A DNA stretch of 44,722 bases from Acidaminococcaceae bacterium (GCA_029004715.1 JAQVYX010000005.1:1-44722); one strand, 5' to 3'; counted from the first letter of the stretch, positions 1 through 10,281 are shown. Notes: generated by a model from the sequence alone, not told the origin. Numbers and translations: made by a program.

Positions 1-35
1 AACAAAAACTCTGCACCGGTTATACCGGTGCAGAG
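1..35 (-). terminator. Intrinsic terminator of greA-lysS
   Basis: A perfect 12-bp inverted repeat (CTCTGCACCGGT at 9-20, ACCGGTGCAGAG at 24-35) with a TAT loop is followed, reading the minus strand, by TTTTTGTT. It begins 12 nt beyond the lysS stop codon, so it is a textbook Rho-independent terminator. Confidence 0.93.
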
Positions 36-47
36 CTAATATTATGC

Positions 48-2077
<2,030 letters not shown>

Positions 2078-2119
2078 TATATTTACTCCTTTTAGAAAAA
2101 AATCGTCTATATGACCTAA

Positions 2120-2148
2120 ATTATAGTTTTTTGTTAGTCCCTTGTCAA
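2120..2148 (-). promoter_or_regulatory. Sigma-A promoter of greA-lysS
   Basis: On the minus strand TTGACA (2148-2143), a 17-bp spacer and TATAAT (2125-2120): both hexamers match consensus. It lies in the 74-bp gap between the acyl-ACP-reductase-like gene and greA, about 40 nt before the greA start, and separates greA-lysS from the upstream operon. Confidence 0.9.
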
Positions 2149-2151
2149 CCT

Positions 2152-3237
2152 TCAGGCATGCCCCATGACAAGTTTTTGTGTCCACACCTGTCTAACAACA
2201 GCAATTTCTTCTGCGGTTACAGGCCTTTCAAAATTACGAAAACCAGCTAATTCGAAATTATGTTTATCAGCTAAAGCAGAAATAGTTTTAATTTGTTCAA
2301 TGGTAATATTTCTCCCTAAGGTGAAATTTTCATAGCGCCCTTCCAATGCCAATAGCATTGTCTCTGCCATACAAGCATAAGACGTTCTTGGCGGAAAGCC
2401 AAAATTAAATCCAAAATCAACGTCGCCCGGTACCTTAATGACACCACCTTCTATAACTAATACATCTTTCCTGCTAGAGCTAACAACCTTAGAAACATTT
2501 CTAGGTCGTGCTACATCGCAAACAACTGCCCCCGCTTTCAAATCTCCCGGTTCTATCAAGCAATCTACCGCGCTCGTTACCGTAATTACAACATCAGCAT
2601 CCTTTAAGCTGGCCGTAATATCGGAAGAAACTGAAACTCCACAACGCACTTGCCGGTCTAATTCCTGTGCTAATTCTTCCAAGGGAGTTTTGTGCCTAGC
2701 CACCAAAGTCATATGTTTGACTTTTCTTGCCAGCATTTTAGCACAAGCAGCACCAATAGAACCCGTTGCTCCCACAATAGTAACATTAGCCTCTGCAATA
2801 TCACGTCCTAGACATTTAATTGCTTCCTCTGTACCTTGCAAGGCAGTGGCAACAGTGTAGCTATTTCCGCTAGTTACAGCAATATCTAAATTTTTAGCAA
2901 TGGTTATTCCTGCATCCCCTACAATTGAAGTGAATGCACCCAAACCTACTATTTTAGCACCCAGATCTTGAGCTAATTTACCTGCCTCAATTATCTTGTC
3001 CGTAACATACTCTTCCGGCAGAGTCAACATTTGCCTAGCTGTTAAGGGGCACGCTATGAACCAACCTTCTGCCGTTGCATAAGGTGATTTTACTCCTGTA
3101 ATATGCGAAACTTTAATTGGCCCCACATGTTTCATAGCCCCTTCAATAAAGCTATCCGGCACATACCTTAAAATGGGAAACTTTCTAGCAAAATCATCAA
3201 CTACTAAGGGATGCAAAATGAACGCAAACTTTTCCAT
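2152..3237 (-). CDS. Long-chain acyl-ACP reductase-like protein (AAR family)
   Basis: Resembles cyanobacterial acyl-ACP reductase, which reduces fatty acyl-ACP (or acyl-CoA) to fatty aldehyde with NADPH. Seen in the 361-residue product: GLGAFTSI (98-105), an SGN motif (123-125), the Rossmann loop GATGSIG (156-162), the block YACMAETMLLALEG (287-300) with Cys289 where AAR has its catalytic cysteine, and GRNITIEQI (308-316). Automatic annotation often calls such proteins shikimate/saccharopine dehydrogenase; the cysteine block argues for the AAR relationship. The ATG at 3237 overlaps the upstream stop (TGATG) and has AAAGGAG 8 nt before it; a TTG at 3240 is possible. Last gene of a three-gene operon. 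Family assignment is good; the substrate is unproven. Confidence 0.8.
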   Translation of the reverse strand: MEKFAFILHPLVVDDFARKFPILRYVPDSFIEGAMKHVGPIKVSHITGVKSPYATAEGWFIACPLTARQMLTLPEEYVTDKIIEAGKLAQDLGAKIVGLGAFTSIVGDAGITIAKNLDIAVTSGNSYTVATALQGTEEAIKCLGRDIAEANVTIVGATGSIGAACAKMLARKVKHMTLVARHKTPLEELAQELDRQVRCGVSVSSDITASLKDADVVITVTSAVDCLIEPGDLKAGAVVCDVARPRNVSKVVSSSRKDVLVIEGGVIKVPGDVDFGFNFGFPPRTSYACMAETMLLALEGRYENFTLGRNITIEQIKTISALADKHNFELAGFRNFERPVTAEEIAVVRQVWTQKLVMGHA

Positions 3238-4151
3238 CAAATAGACTCCTTTGTCTCTAAATAATCAATTTCAGGTTTAACATCATATTGTTGCAATATA
3301 GCTTTATATGTGTCTCCATCTAAAGCAGTTTTACTACCCTTTAATGCTACCAAAACTGCTTCCATTACATTTGTACCAAAGCTACGACCTTGAAAATTTG
3401 GCGTTACAGTAATAAGGCAAGCAATACCTGCTTTTGTCAAAAACTTTCTATCTTCAGGCGTAACGGTATTGGTTATCATTATTTTTCCAGGCAATGCGGC
3501 CGGCATAAAATGCCTAATAAAATGAAAGTCACCGGCAATAATATCATTTTGCAAAAAATACTCTGGATGGCGCACTATACTTTTAGTTTGACCATCGCCT
3601 GTAGGATAGAACCAATCAATAGGTAATTTAGTAATAATAGGCACAACTAATCTGGCTAAAAATTTTAGAGATTGTAAAGATTTAATTGGGTAGTTTATCC
3701 CTAACCCATAAATCAAATCACCAAAAGTAACTTGAGCTCCTGCTTGAACAAGAGCCTGTCCCAGCGCTAAGCGATCAACACCGCACATGTGTAAAACGCT
3801 TTTCCCGTGGAAATCAATAATCCCCTTGGCCGCTAATTGCTCTATCAAATACGGTTCCAAAGAACGTTTTAGTCCGCTACCATCTAAAACCGGAGTATGC
3901 TCAACACCAGCAATTAGTTTAGCACTATCGTTAAAAACATAGGGCTTGTCTCCGGCAAAAATATAAAGATCAGTTCCGCCCAAACCAAAAGCATCAACTT
4001 TACCATCGTATTGCACAAACAACGCTCTAGCTTTTTCTTTATCACCATCAGTACCTCTACGCTCTATATGGATTACTTGGTTGCCAATTTCCACCTCCAT
4101 AGAGGCATCTCTACTGCTGGAGCCCAAACTAATACTTAGTACATATTTCAC
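3237..4151 (-). CDS. Protein of the 'quinate 5-dehydrogenase'-labelled family, function unknown
   Basis: 304 residues. I recognise the family as the one many genomes label quinate 5-dehydrogenase, but I see no classic glycine-rich Rossmann loop at the N-terminus and know of no biochemical support for the name. Visible motifs: SLGSSSRD (8-15), RRGTDGD (31-37), DGKVDAFGLGGTDLY (49-63), PVLDGSGLK (87-95), YPTGDGQ (182-188) and a C-terminal segment with NFQGRSFGTN (252-261). Several are Gly/Asp-rich and could bind a nucleotide or phosphate (inference). The GTG start follows the regulator's stop by 1 nt and has AAAGGGG upstream. The gene is translationally linked to the AAR-like gene by a 1-nt overlap, which suggests the two act together. 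Confidence 0.7.
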   Translation of the reverse strand: MKYVLSISLGSSSRDASMEVEIGNQVIHIERRGTDGDKEKARALFVQYDGKVDAFGLGGTDLYIFAGDKPYVFNDSAKLIAGVEHTPVLDGSGLKRSLEPYLIEQLAAKGIIDFHGKSVLHMCGVDRLALGQALVQAGAQVTFGDLIYGLGINYPIKSLQSLKFLARLVVPIITKLPIDWFYPTGDGQTKSIVRHPEYFLQNDIIAGDFHFIRHFMPAALPGKIMITNTVTPEDRKFLTKAGIACLITVTPNFQGRSFGTNVMEAVLVALKGSKTALDGDTYKAILQQYDVKPEIDYLETKESI

Positions 4152-4152
4152 T

Positions 4153-4683
4153 TTAGCCCAACCCCTTTATACTTTGCATAACATCTGCAATAATTTTGGG
4201 GTCTAGGTATTTATCTTCTTCAATAGGTGACTCACCAATAGAAATTCCTACAACATGCTTATCTAGCAAAGCCTCAGCACTACGAATTCTCATATCAGAT
4301 GCCGCTACTATAACAACATCGTTTTCTCTTAGCTTGGCAACTATGGACATAACATCATTAAGTAACTGTACACCAGTCCTAGACTTTACAAAGGCCCAGC
4401 GTTCTTGCTCACTAAAAATTACAGAAAAATCTATCCCTTCCTTATTAGCCAAAGTTATAATTTCTTCCGCATTGTTAATAGGAAACGCAACTAGAGCTAC
4501 TTTACCACCTTTGCGAATTTCTCCAAGACTCTCTAAGCGCGATATAAAGGCCCTATCCGTTGCATAGGCTTTCGCTACTTCTGTTTGCGAAAACCCTTGA
4601 ACGCGCATATCAAGCATGGAAACTATCTGTTGCACGATTTTATTTCTATTTATAAGTTTATCGCCAATACGTATAAGCTTCAT
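4153..4683 (-). CDS. HTH transcriptional regulator of the AAR-like operon
   Basis: Small DNA-binding protein of about 176 residues. Residues 29-58 form a helix-turn-helix (GFSQTEVAKAYATDR then FISRLESLGEIRKG). The remainder is an alpha/beta domain with hydrophobic strands (KVALVAFPI at 61-69, NDVVIVAAS at 121-129, HVVGISIG at 143-150) that looks like a ligand-sensing fold, although I cannot name the ligand. Two in-frame ATGs compete: 4692 is only 2 nt from GAGGGG, whereas 4683 is 11 nt away, so I chose 4683. It is the first gene of the operon and lies just downstream of a 37-bp palindrome covering the -10 box, so autoregulation is likely (inference). Confidence 0.75.
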   Translation of the reverse strand: MKLIRIGDKLINRNKIVQQIVSMLDMRVQGFSQTEVAKAYATDRAFISRLESLGEIRKGGKVALVAFPINNAEEIITLANKEGIDFSVIFSEQERWAFVKSRTGVQLLNDVMSIVAKLRENDVVIVAASDMRIRSAEALLDKHVVGISIGESPIEEDKYLDPKIIADVMQSIKGLG

Positions 4684-4701
4684 ACTAAACATTACCCCTC
4701 A

Positions 4702-4738
4702 AAAATATAGTGTGCACAATATGTGCACACTATATTTT
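4702..4738. promoter_or_regulatory. Palindromic operator at the promoter of the regulator operon
   Basis: A perfect inverted repeat with 16-bp arms (4702-4717 and 4723-4738) around a 5-nt centre; the core is TGTGCAC-N5-GTGCACA. It contains the -10 box (4734-4739) apart from its outermost base and covers the predicted transcription start. Position and symmetry fit a repressor operator, most simply for the HTH protein encoded directly downstream. A hairpin terminator is less likely because it lies between the promoter and the first gene. Confidence 0.75.
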
Positions 4739-4762
4739 ACCACAAGCTTATTGCTTTCTCAA
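4734..4762 (-). promoter_or_regulatory. Sigma-A promoter of regulator/'quinate DH'-like/AAR-like operon
   Basis: Minus-strand TTGAGA (4762-4757), a 17-bp spacer and TAAAAT (4739-4734). The predicted start falls inside the 37-bp palindrome, giving a leader of roughly 40 nt before the regulator. Confidence 0.75.
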
Positions 4763-4825
4763 CAGGATTTTTGTAAATTATTGAACATTTTTAATAGTTT
4801 TGCCTTAAAACAAACCGTCACAAAT

Positions 4826-5797
4826 TTAATCAGCCAACAACTGTTGTTGATACTCTTGCAAAAGCCTAATGAAGTCTTCATAGTTTTCTATTTGATTAAA
4901 TTTGACTCTAAAAGTTGCCGACTTAGGAAGGCCTTTAAGATACATATTTACATGCCTGCGCATTTCCTTCAATGCTATTACTTCACCCTTAAAAACTATG
5001 AGATCTTGTAGATGTCTTTTAATCATAGCAAAACGAGTAATAATCTCCACCGGAGCTGGCAATGTTTCCCCACGCAAGGCAGCCTTTAATCCCGCAAAAA
5101 TCCAAGGATTACAATCAGCACCTCTACCTAACATGATACCATCACAACCAGTTTCTTGTAACATGCGTAACCCATCATTTACGGTCATGATATCGCCATT
5201 ACCAAATACAGGTATTTTTACAGCTTGCTTCACCTGTTTTATAATATTCCAATCTGCATTTCCACTATAGAATTGTTCCCTTGTCCGTCCATGTATTGCT
5301 ACTGCCGCTACTCCCGCCTTCTCAGCCAAAACTGCTATTTCAGGAGCATTTAGATGGTCACTATCCCACCCTGCACGAAATTTTGCTGTTACAGGAATAT
5401 TCACGGCTTCCACCATAGCTGCCAATATTTCATATGCAAGCTGCGGTGTTTTCATAAGAGCAGAACCTTCACCATTAGAGACTATTTTATGCACAGGACA
5501 GCCCATATTAAAATCAACTATATCAGCACCTGTTTCTTCAACAATCTTAGCCGCCCGTGCCAAATCATCTGGAGAACTTCCAAAAAGTTGAATAGCTGTT
5601 GGTCGTTCACTAGCAGCTATGCGTAACATAGAAAAAGTTTTAACGTTTTTATACAATAACCCTTTAGCACTAACCATTTCCGAGACAGTAAGCCCGCATC
5701 CTTGCTCGCGACAAATAACGCGATACGGCAGATCAGTAACGCCTGCCATGGGCGCCAAGGCCAAAGGAGTATCCATTTTAAGTTTACCTATTTGCAT
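4826..5797 (-). CDS. dusB: tRNA-dihydrouridine synthase B
   Basis: FMN-dependent reduction of specific uridines in the tRNA D-loop. The 323-residue protein is a TIM barrel with LAPMAGVTDLPYR (14-26), the active-site cysteine in DFNMGCPVHK (Cys100), a catalytic-site lysine in TAKFRAGWD (Lys139), and HGRTREQFY (169-177). An OAM-type C-terminal helical domain follows. Start ATG at 5797 with AGGAG. A coaX terminator hairpin ends directly in front of this SD, so dusB depends on read-through or on a promoter inside coaX. The Bacillus neighbour order dusB-lysS is kept, with the AAR operon and greA inserted between. Confidence 0.96.
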   Translation of the reverse strand: MQIGKLKMDTPLALAPMAGVTDLPYRVICREQGCGLTVSEMVSAKGLLYKNVKTFSMLRIAASERPTAIQLFGSSPDDLARAAKIVEETGADIVDFNMGCPVHKIVSNGEGSALMKTPQLAYEILAAMVEAVNIPVTAKFRAGWDSDHLNAPEIAVLAEKAGVAAVAIHGRTREQFYSGNADWNIIKQVKQAVKIPVFGNGDIMTVNDGLRMLQETGCDGIMLGRGADCNPWIFAGLKAALRGETLPAPVEIITRFAMIKRHLQDLIVFKGEVIALKEMRRHVNMYLKGLPKSATFRVKFNQIENYEDFIRLLQEYQQQLLAD

Positions 5798-5811
5798 ACA
5801 ATTCTTCTCCT

Positions 5812-5843
5812 AAAAAAGGACCCGCCGTGGCGAGTCCTTTTTT
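5812..5843 (-). terminator. Terminator between coaX and dusB
   Basis: Minus-strand hairpin GGACTCGC-CACG-GCGGGTCC (5837-5818) with one G-T pair, flanked by an A-run upstream and TTTTTT downstream. The U-tract ends within a few nucleotides of the dusB SD (AGGAG), so partial termination would set dusB expression. Confidence 0.85.
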
Positions 5844-6616
5844 TATTTTTTATTATGCTCGTACAATATTCTAAGCCCATCTAAAGTCAAGAATGATTCT
5901 ACTACATCAACATGTTCAGACTCAGCTGCCATCGTATTAGCGAACCCGCCTGTAGCAATTACAAAAGCTTGCCCACCAAGTTCTTCTTTCATACGCGTAA
6001 CAATACCATCCATCTGACCAACAAAACCAAAAATGACACCGGACTGCATTGCTTTTACTGTGTTACGGCAGATAACCTTATTAGGTTTTTTTAATTCAAT
6101 TCTAGGCAGCTTCGCCGCCTTTTGGAACAAAGCCTCAGTAGAAATACCAATGCCAGGTGCAATAGCACCACCTAAATATTCACCATCAGGAAGTAAAGCA
6201 CAGAAAGTGGTAGCAGTACCAAAATCAATAATAATCAAATTACCCTTGTCTTTATATTTTGTATGCGCAGCTACGGCATTTACAATACGATCAGCACCTA
6301 TTTCTCGGGGATTTTCATAGCGCAAAACCAATCCAGTTTTGATACCAACACCAACAACTATTGGTTCTATATCAAAATAACGCTTACACATATTGCACAG
6401 GGGAACTAACAGCGGTGGTACTACTGTGGAAATAATAATAGCATTCACCTGCATCATATCCACATGCGTATAAGCAAACATACTACTTAATAAAATACCA
6501 TATTCATCCGCCGTCTTGGAACGGTCACTAGCAAAACGCCAATGTACTAAAAGTTTCTCGTCAGCATAGACACCAGCAACTACATTGGTATTGCCTACAT
6601 CAATTACTAATAACAT
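5843..6616 (-). CDS. coaX: Type III pantothenate kinase
   Basis: Catalyses the first step of coenzyme A synthesis (pantothenate to 4'-phosphopantothenate) and, as a type III enzyme, is not inhibited by CoA. 257 residues with the ASKHA phosphate-binding motif DVGNTN (6-11), GADRIVNAVAA (107-117), and the second phosphate loop DFGTATT (131-137). Start ATG at 6616 with GGAGG 7 nt upstream. It follows bioY by 28 nt in the birA-bioY-coaX unit, so biotin and CoA cofactor genes may share a transcript. A terminator overlaps its stop codon. The Bacillus gene order ftsH-coaX is kept, with birA-bioY inserted. Confidence 0.97.
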   Translation of the reverse strand: MLLVIDVGNTNVVAGVYADEKLLVHWRFASDRSKTADEYGILLSSMFAYTHVDMMQVNAIIISTVVPPLLVPLCNMCKRYFDIEPIVVGVGIKTGLVLRYENPREIGADRIVNAVAAHTKYKDKGNLIIIDFGTATTFCALLPDGEYLGGAIAPGIGISTEALFQKAAKLPRIELKKPNKVICRNTVKAMQSGVIFGFVGQMDGIVTRMKEELGGQAFVIATGGFANTMAAESEHVDVVESFLTLDGLRILYEHNKK

Positions 6617-6644
6617 CTAATTTCCTCCCTACGGGTGGTTTATA

Positions 6645-7214
6645 TTAGCCCTTTGCTACCTTAAATAAACCTGCTGCCATTAGAGCTTTTCGCACCTTGG
6701 CACCAACATATGCAGCAATTGCTGCCTTTATTATATCAAAAGGTAGAAAAGGTGCAATAGCTAAAAGCATAGATTTTTCCCAAGACATAGGCTTTTGCAA
6801 AAAATAAGTAAAACTTAGTTTAAACCCAATGAGTCCAATTACATAGCAAACTAGCATAGCAAAGGCTAAATAGGCAAAATTTTTAAGCAAGCCAGCCTGT
6901 AAATCATTACTTGTAAACTTGCCTACAAGCCATGACAAAACAACGAAACCAACAATAAACCCACCCGTAGGTCCCACTAGCATAACTGCACCAGCTTGGC
7001 CCTGATTAAATACCGGCAAACCTAAACATCCCAATATAATCCAAGTAATAATACTTATGGGACCCCATTTAGGTCCCAATAAAAACCCACTTAAAATAAC
7101 AACCAAAGGTTGCAAAGTATGTGGTACCGGTCCTATAGGGATAACTATATATGAACTAATAATTACTAAAGCCGTAAATAATCCCGACAATAGCATCTCT
7201 CTGGTTTTCATCAC
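6645..7214 (-). CDS. bioY: Biotin transporter substrate-binding subunit BioY (ECF type)
   Basis: Integral membrane S-component that binds biotin for an energy-coupling-factor transporter; the ECF ATPases and T-component are not in this window and are probably shared subunits encoded elsewhere. 189 residues, about six membrane helices, with BioY features: an N-terminal TALVIISSYIVIPIGPVPHT-type segment and GFLLGPKWG, followed by GPTGGFIVGF. Start: either GTG at 7214 (4-nt GTGA overlap with birA, AGGAG 9 nt upstream) or the next codon ATG at 7211. Overlap with birA and the BirA-type operator upstream show biotin-responsive co-regulation. Confidence 0.93.
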   Translation of the reverse strand: MMKTREMLLSGLFTALVIISSYIVIPIGPVPHTLQPLVVILSGFLLGPKWGPISIITWIILGCLGLPVFNQGQAGAVMLVGPTGGFIVGFVVLSWLVGKFTSNDLQAGLLKNFAYLAFAMLVCYVIGLIGFKLSFTYFLQKPMSWEKSMLLAIAPFLPFDIIKAAIAAYVGAKVRKALMAAGLFKVAKG

Positions 7215-8209
7215 TCGTATTTGCTCCTTTTGGCTTGCACTGGTCTAATAGAAACATCGCCTGCTATAACCTTTTCAATTACTCCGTTACCTCTATCTAC
7301 CAAAAGCAAACCATCTTCATCAATATCAAGTGCTCTTCCCGTATAAGTCATATCAGGAGCAATAACTCTGACTTCTTTACCAATAGTTGCTGAATATTGT
7401 CGCCACATTGCAAGAATAGGCGCAAATCCATCAGATAATACTATCTCATAGAGTTCCTCTAGATTCTTCAAAACCGATGCTAACAATTCTACCCGGTTAA
7501 TTTTCTCTTTACTTACATCCGCCATAGAAATAGCTGATACACGTAAATCCTCCGGTACTTTTGACTTAGGAACACAGACATTAATCCCAATGCCAATAAC
7601 AATATAATTAATATGGCCAAATTCTGCACTCATTTCCGTAAGAATACCAACCAATTTTTTACCCTCCAGCAAAATATCATTAGGCCATTTAATGACTGCA
7701 TTTATCCCTTTATACTCATTAACAGTACGAACAACAGCTACTGCTGCCAATAATGTGCACTTAGCTGCCTCATCCGGCATAAATGGTGGTTTTAAAATAA
7801 CTGAGAACCACAAACCATCCCCAGCAGGGCTAAACCAACCTCTGGCTAATCTTCCCTTCCCACCTGATTGCTCTTCCGCAACGCAAACAACACCATTATC
7901 ACAGCCTGCATTAGCTAAAGCCTTAGCCATTTCATTCGTTGATATAACTGATTGGGCATAATTTACCTGTCTGCCCAACCATTTTGTCTTTAGTTTAGAC
8001 TCAATTTCTGACGGTAGCATCTTATCTGGCACATGTGTAAGCACATAGCCTTTTTTAGGCAATGCCTCTATGCTATATCCCTCTTTTTTTAAAATTTGAA
8101 TATGTTTCCAAATCGCTGTCCTAGAAATTTTTAACCGCGTTGCAATTTCCTCTCCAGAAACAGGATCAGAGCCATTTTCTCGCAAGATACTCAATATTTT
8201 TGTACGCAC
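7211..8209 (-). CDS. birA: Bifunctional biotin ligase / biotin operon repressor BirA
   Basis: Attaches biotin to acceptor lysines of carboxylases or decarboxylases and, as biotinyl-AMP-bound dimer, represses biotin genes. N-terminal winged HTH (about 16-45, SGEEIATRLKISRTAIWKH), then the ligase domain with the adenylate-binding loop GGKGRLARGW (116-125), KWPND (174-178) and the C-terminal SH3-like domain. The frame is open 12 codons further upstream, but the GTG at 8209 has AAAGGAG 8 nt before it and the promoter -10 box occupies the upstream codons, so 8209 (332 aa) is the start. First gene of birA-bioY. Confidence 0.96.
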   Translation of the reverse strand: MRTKILSILRENGSDPVSGEEIATRLKISRTAIWKHIQILKKEGYSIEALPKKGYVLTHVPDKMLPSEIESKLKTKWLGRQVNYAQSVISTNEMAKALANAGCDNGVVCVAEEQSGGKGRLARGWFSPAGDGLWFSVILKPPFMPDEAAKCTLLAAVAVVRTVNEYKGINAVIKWPNDILLEGKKLVGILTEMSAEFGHINYIVIGIGINVCVPKSKVPEDLRVSAISMADVSKEKINRVELLASVLKNLEELYEIVLSDGFAPILAMWRQYSATIGKEVRVIAPDMTYTGRALDIDEDGLLLVDRGNGVIEKVIAGDVSIRPVQAKRSKYE

Positions 8210-8225
8210 TTTAACAACTCCTTTG

Positions 8226-8257
8226 ACGTTATCCAAAGTATACAATCAGGTTAACCA
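8226..8257 (-). promoter_or_regulatory. Candidate BirA operator
   Basis: On the minus strand TGGTTAACC (8257-8249), 14 bp, then GGATAACGT (8234-8226). This resembles the known BirA site, TTGTTAACC and GGTTAACAA half-sites 14-16 bp apart, with one mismatch in the left half and about three in the right. It spans the spacer and -10 of the birA promoter, as expected for autorepression by biotinyl-AMP-BirA. Confidence 0.7.
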
Positions 8258-8265
8258 AATGTCAA
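8237..8265 (-). promoter_or_regulatory. Sigma-A promoter of birA-bioY
   Basis: Minus-strand TTGACA (8265-8260), 17-bp spacer, TATACT (8242-8237). It lies between the ftsH terminator and the birA SD and overlaps the candidate BirA operator. Confidence 0.88.
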
Positions 8266-8277
8266 TCAAAATTATAG

Positions 8278-8309
8278 AAAAAGACCATACCTGTACAGGT
8301 ATGGTCTTT
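8278..8309 (-). terminator. Terminator of ftsH
   Basis: A 24-bp perfect palindrome (GACCATACCTGT and its complement, 8283-8306), extended by AA/TT pairs, is followed on the minus strand by TTTTTC. It starts just past the ftsH stop and ends before the birA promoter. Confidence 0.9.
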
Positions 8310-8315
8310 ACTTTT

Positions 8316-10244
8316 TTATTGTGCTGTAGGCACTGGTTCCGTCACCGGTTCCAAAACATCTTTATTGGCTTGTTCCTCTACGGGAACAGGACCAATCGGT
8401 GCCGGTGTATCCGGCGGAGTAGGAGGATCTTGCTTATGTTCTTCCTTCGGTAATATCTTCCCGTATTCCATTAATTCTTTAACTTCGTGACCTTCCAAGG
8501 TCTCCCTCTCAATCAAGGCTTCAGCAATCAAATGTAACTTATCTAGATTATCAGTCAACAGCTTAACTGTACCGTCATAAGCCTCACCAATAAACTTACG
8601 AATTTCGTTATCAATTTGAGCAGCAACTTCTTCACTATAATTATTTTCTTTGCCAATATCTCGTCCCAAGAAAACTTGTTCTTGTCTATGACCAAAAGTT
8701 ACTGCGCCCAAAGTTTCACTCATACCATATTCACAAATCATTTGACGTGCTAATTCTGTAGCACGTTGCAAATCGTTGCTGGCACCACTGGAAATCTCAT
8801 GCAACACTAACGACTCAGCCACACGTCCACCCAGAAGTAACTTCAACTCATCTAGCAATTCGCTCCTAGTTGCATAATAGCGATCTTCCCTGGGCAAGCT
8901 CAGAGTATAACCACCTGCTCTGCCACGGGGAATAATAGTTACCTTATGCACAGGATCAGTATGATCTAATAGCATCCCAACTAGAGTATGTCCTCCTTCG
9001 TGATAAGCGGTTAATTTCTTTTCGTTATCACTAATTACTCTACTCTTACGTTCAGGACCCATCATAACTCGCTCTGCAGCCTCTTCCATTTCATTCATAG
9101 TAATTGTCTTTTTATCACGACGAGCCGCGAGAAGAGCCCCTTCATTTACTAAGTTGCTCAAATCAGCACCGGTAAATCCAGGTGTACGACGAGCTAAAAC
9201 GCCCAAATCTACATCCTTGTCTACGGGTTTCCCTTTAACGTGCACCTTTAATATTTCTTGCCGCCCTTTTATATCAGGACGATCAACCACAATTTGTCTA
9301 TCAAAACGACCGGGGCGTAACAGTGCCGGATCCAAAATATCCGGACGGTTAGTGGCCGCTATCATAATAATGCCCTCATTGGCGCCAAATCCATCCATTT
9401 CCACCAACAATTGATTTAAAGTTTGCTCACGCTCATCATGTCCACCACCAAGACCTGCGCCTCTTTGGCGTCCTACTGCATCGATTTCATCTATGAATAC
9501 AATACATGGTGCATTTTTCTTCGCTTGTTCAAATAAATCGCGCACACGTGAAGCACCTACGCCAACAAACATCTCAACGAAATCTGAACCACTGATGCTA
9601 AAAAACGGTACTCCCGCTTCACCAGCTACAGCTTTGGCTAACAAAGTTTTGCCTGTGCCCGGAGGTCCAAAAAGCAAGACACCTTTAGGAATACGGGCTC
9701 CAAGATCATTAAACTTTTTAGGTGATTTCAAAAATTCTACGACTTCTTCTAGTTCTTGCTTAGCTTCATCAGCTCCCGCAACATCCTTGAACGAAATCTT
9801 AACCTTCTCATCTCCATACATTTTAGCACGGCTTTTGCCAAAAGACATAACCCTGCTTCCTCCACCTTGACTTTGATTCATTAACAAGAACCATAGCCCC
9901 ACAATTAACAACATTGGCAACAAAGAAGAAAGCAATGTTGTCCACCATGGTGGTTGTGGAGGTAATTCCGCTCTAATTTCTACATCGCGCGCACGCAAAG
10001 TATCAATAAGTTTAGGATCGTTAGGAGTGATAGTTGAAAAATCGGCTCCGGATTTTAATTTTCCTGTTATAACATTATCAACAATAGTAACTGATTTTAC
10101 ATCATCTTGTTGCACTTGTTTCATAAAATTAGTATAAGTAATATCGGTTTTGGGAACCGTAGTTGCTGAATAATAATCAATAATCCAAATCGCAACAACA
10201 ATTATCAGCAAATAAAAACTAACATTTCTAAAAAATTTGCTCAC
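8316..10244 (-). CDS. ftsH: ATP-dependent zinc metalloprotease FtsH
   Basis: Membrane-anchored AAA+ protease for quality control of membrane and regulatory proteins. 642 residues: transmembrane helix 1 (about 9-25), an extracytoplasmic loop, transmembrane helix 2 (about 104-122), Walker A GPPGTGKT (193-200), Walker B IVFIDEID (248-255), the SRH arginine region, the zinc motif HEGGH (415-419), and a Pro-rich hydrophilic tail over the last 30 residues. GTG start at 10244 with AAGGAG 7 nt upstream. It follows hpt as in Bacillus but has its own promoter at 10282-10310 and a strong terminator. Confidence 0.98.
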   Translation of the reverse strand: MSKFFRNVSFYLLIIVVAIWIIDYYSATTVPKTDITYTNFMKQVQQDDVKSVTIVDNVITGKLKSGADFSTITPNDPKLIDTLRARDVEIRAELPPQPPWWTTLLSSLLPMLLIVGLWFLLMNQSQGGGSRVMSFGKSRAKMYGDEKVKISFKDVAGADEAKQELEEVVEFLKSPKKFNDLGARIPKGVLLFGPPGTGKTLLAKAVAGEAGVPFFSISGSDFVEMFVGVGASRVRDLFEQAKKNAPCIVFIDEIDAVGRQRGAGLGGGHDEREQTLNQLLVEMDGFGANEGIIMIAATNRPDILDPALLRPGRFDRQIVVDRPDIKGRQEILKVHVKGKPVDKDVDLGVLARRTPGFTGADLSNLVNEGALLAARRDKKTITMNEMEEAAERVMMGPERKSRVISDNEKKLTAYHEGGHTLVGMLLDHTDPVHKVTIIPRGRAGGYTLSLPREDRYYATRSELLDELKLLLGGRVAESLVLHEISSGASNDLQRATELARQMICEYGMSETLGAVTFGHRQEQVFLGRDIGKENNYSEEVAAQIDNEIRKFIGEAYDGTVKLLTDNLDKLHLIAEALIERETLEGHEVKELMEYGKILPKEEHKQDPPTPPDTPAPIGPVPVEEQANKDVLEPVTEPVPTAQ

Positions 10245-10281
10245 TGTATAACTCCTTTTTTTTACATTTTTCTACCTTATA

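Noticed and set aside
4702-4738. The 37-bp palindrome as a dusB terminator
   Set aside because: A good promoter overlaps it, and it sits in the leader of the regulator gene; the 3' side lacks a long free T-run.
4763-4800. AGGATTT...GAAC string on the plus strand as a third sigma-H promoter
   Set aside because: Spacing is 12 rather than 14, the second element is GAAC, and no plus-strand gene follows.
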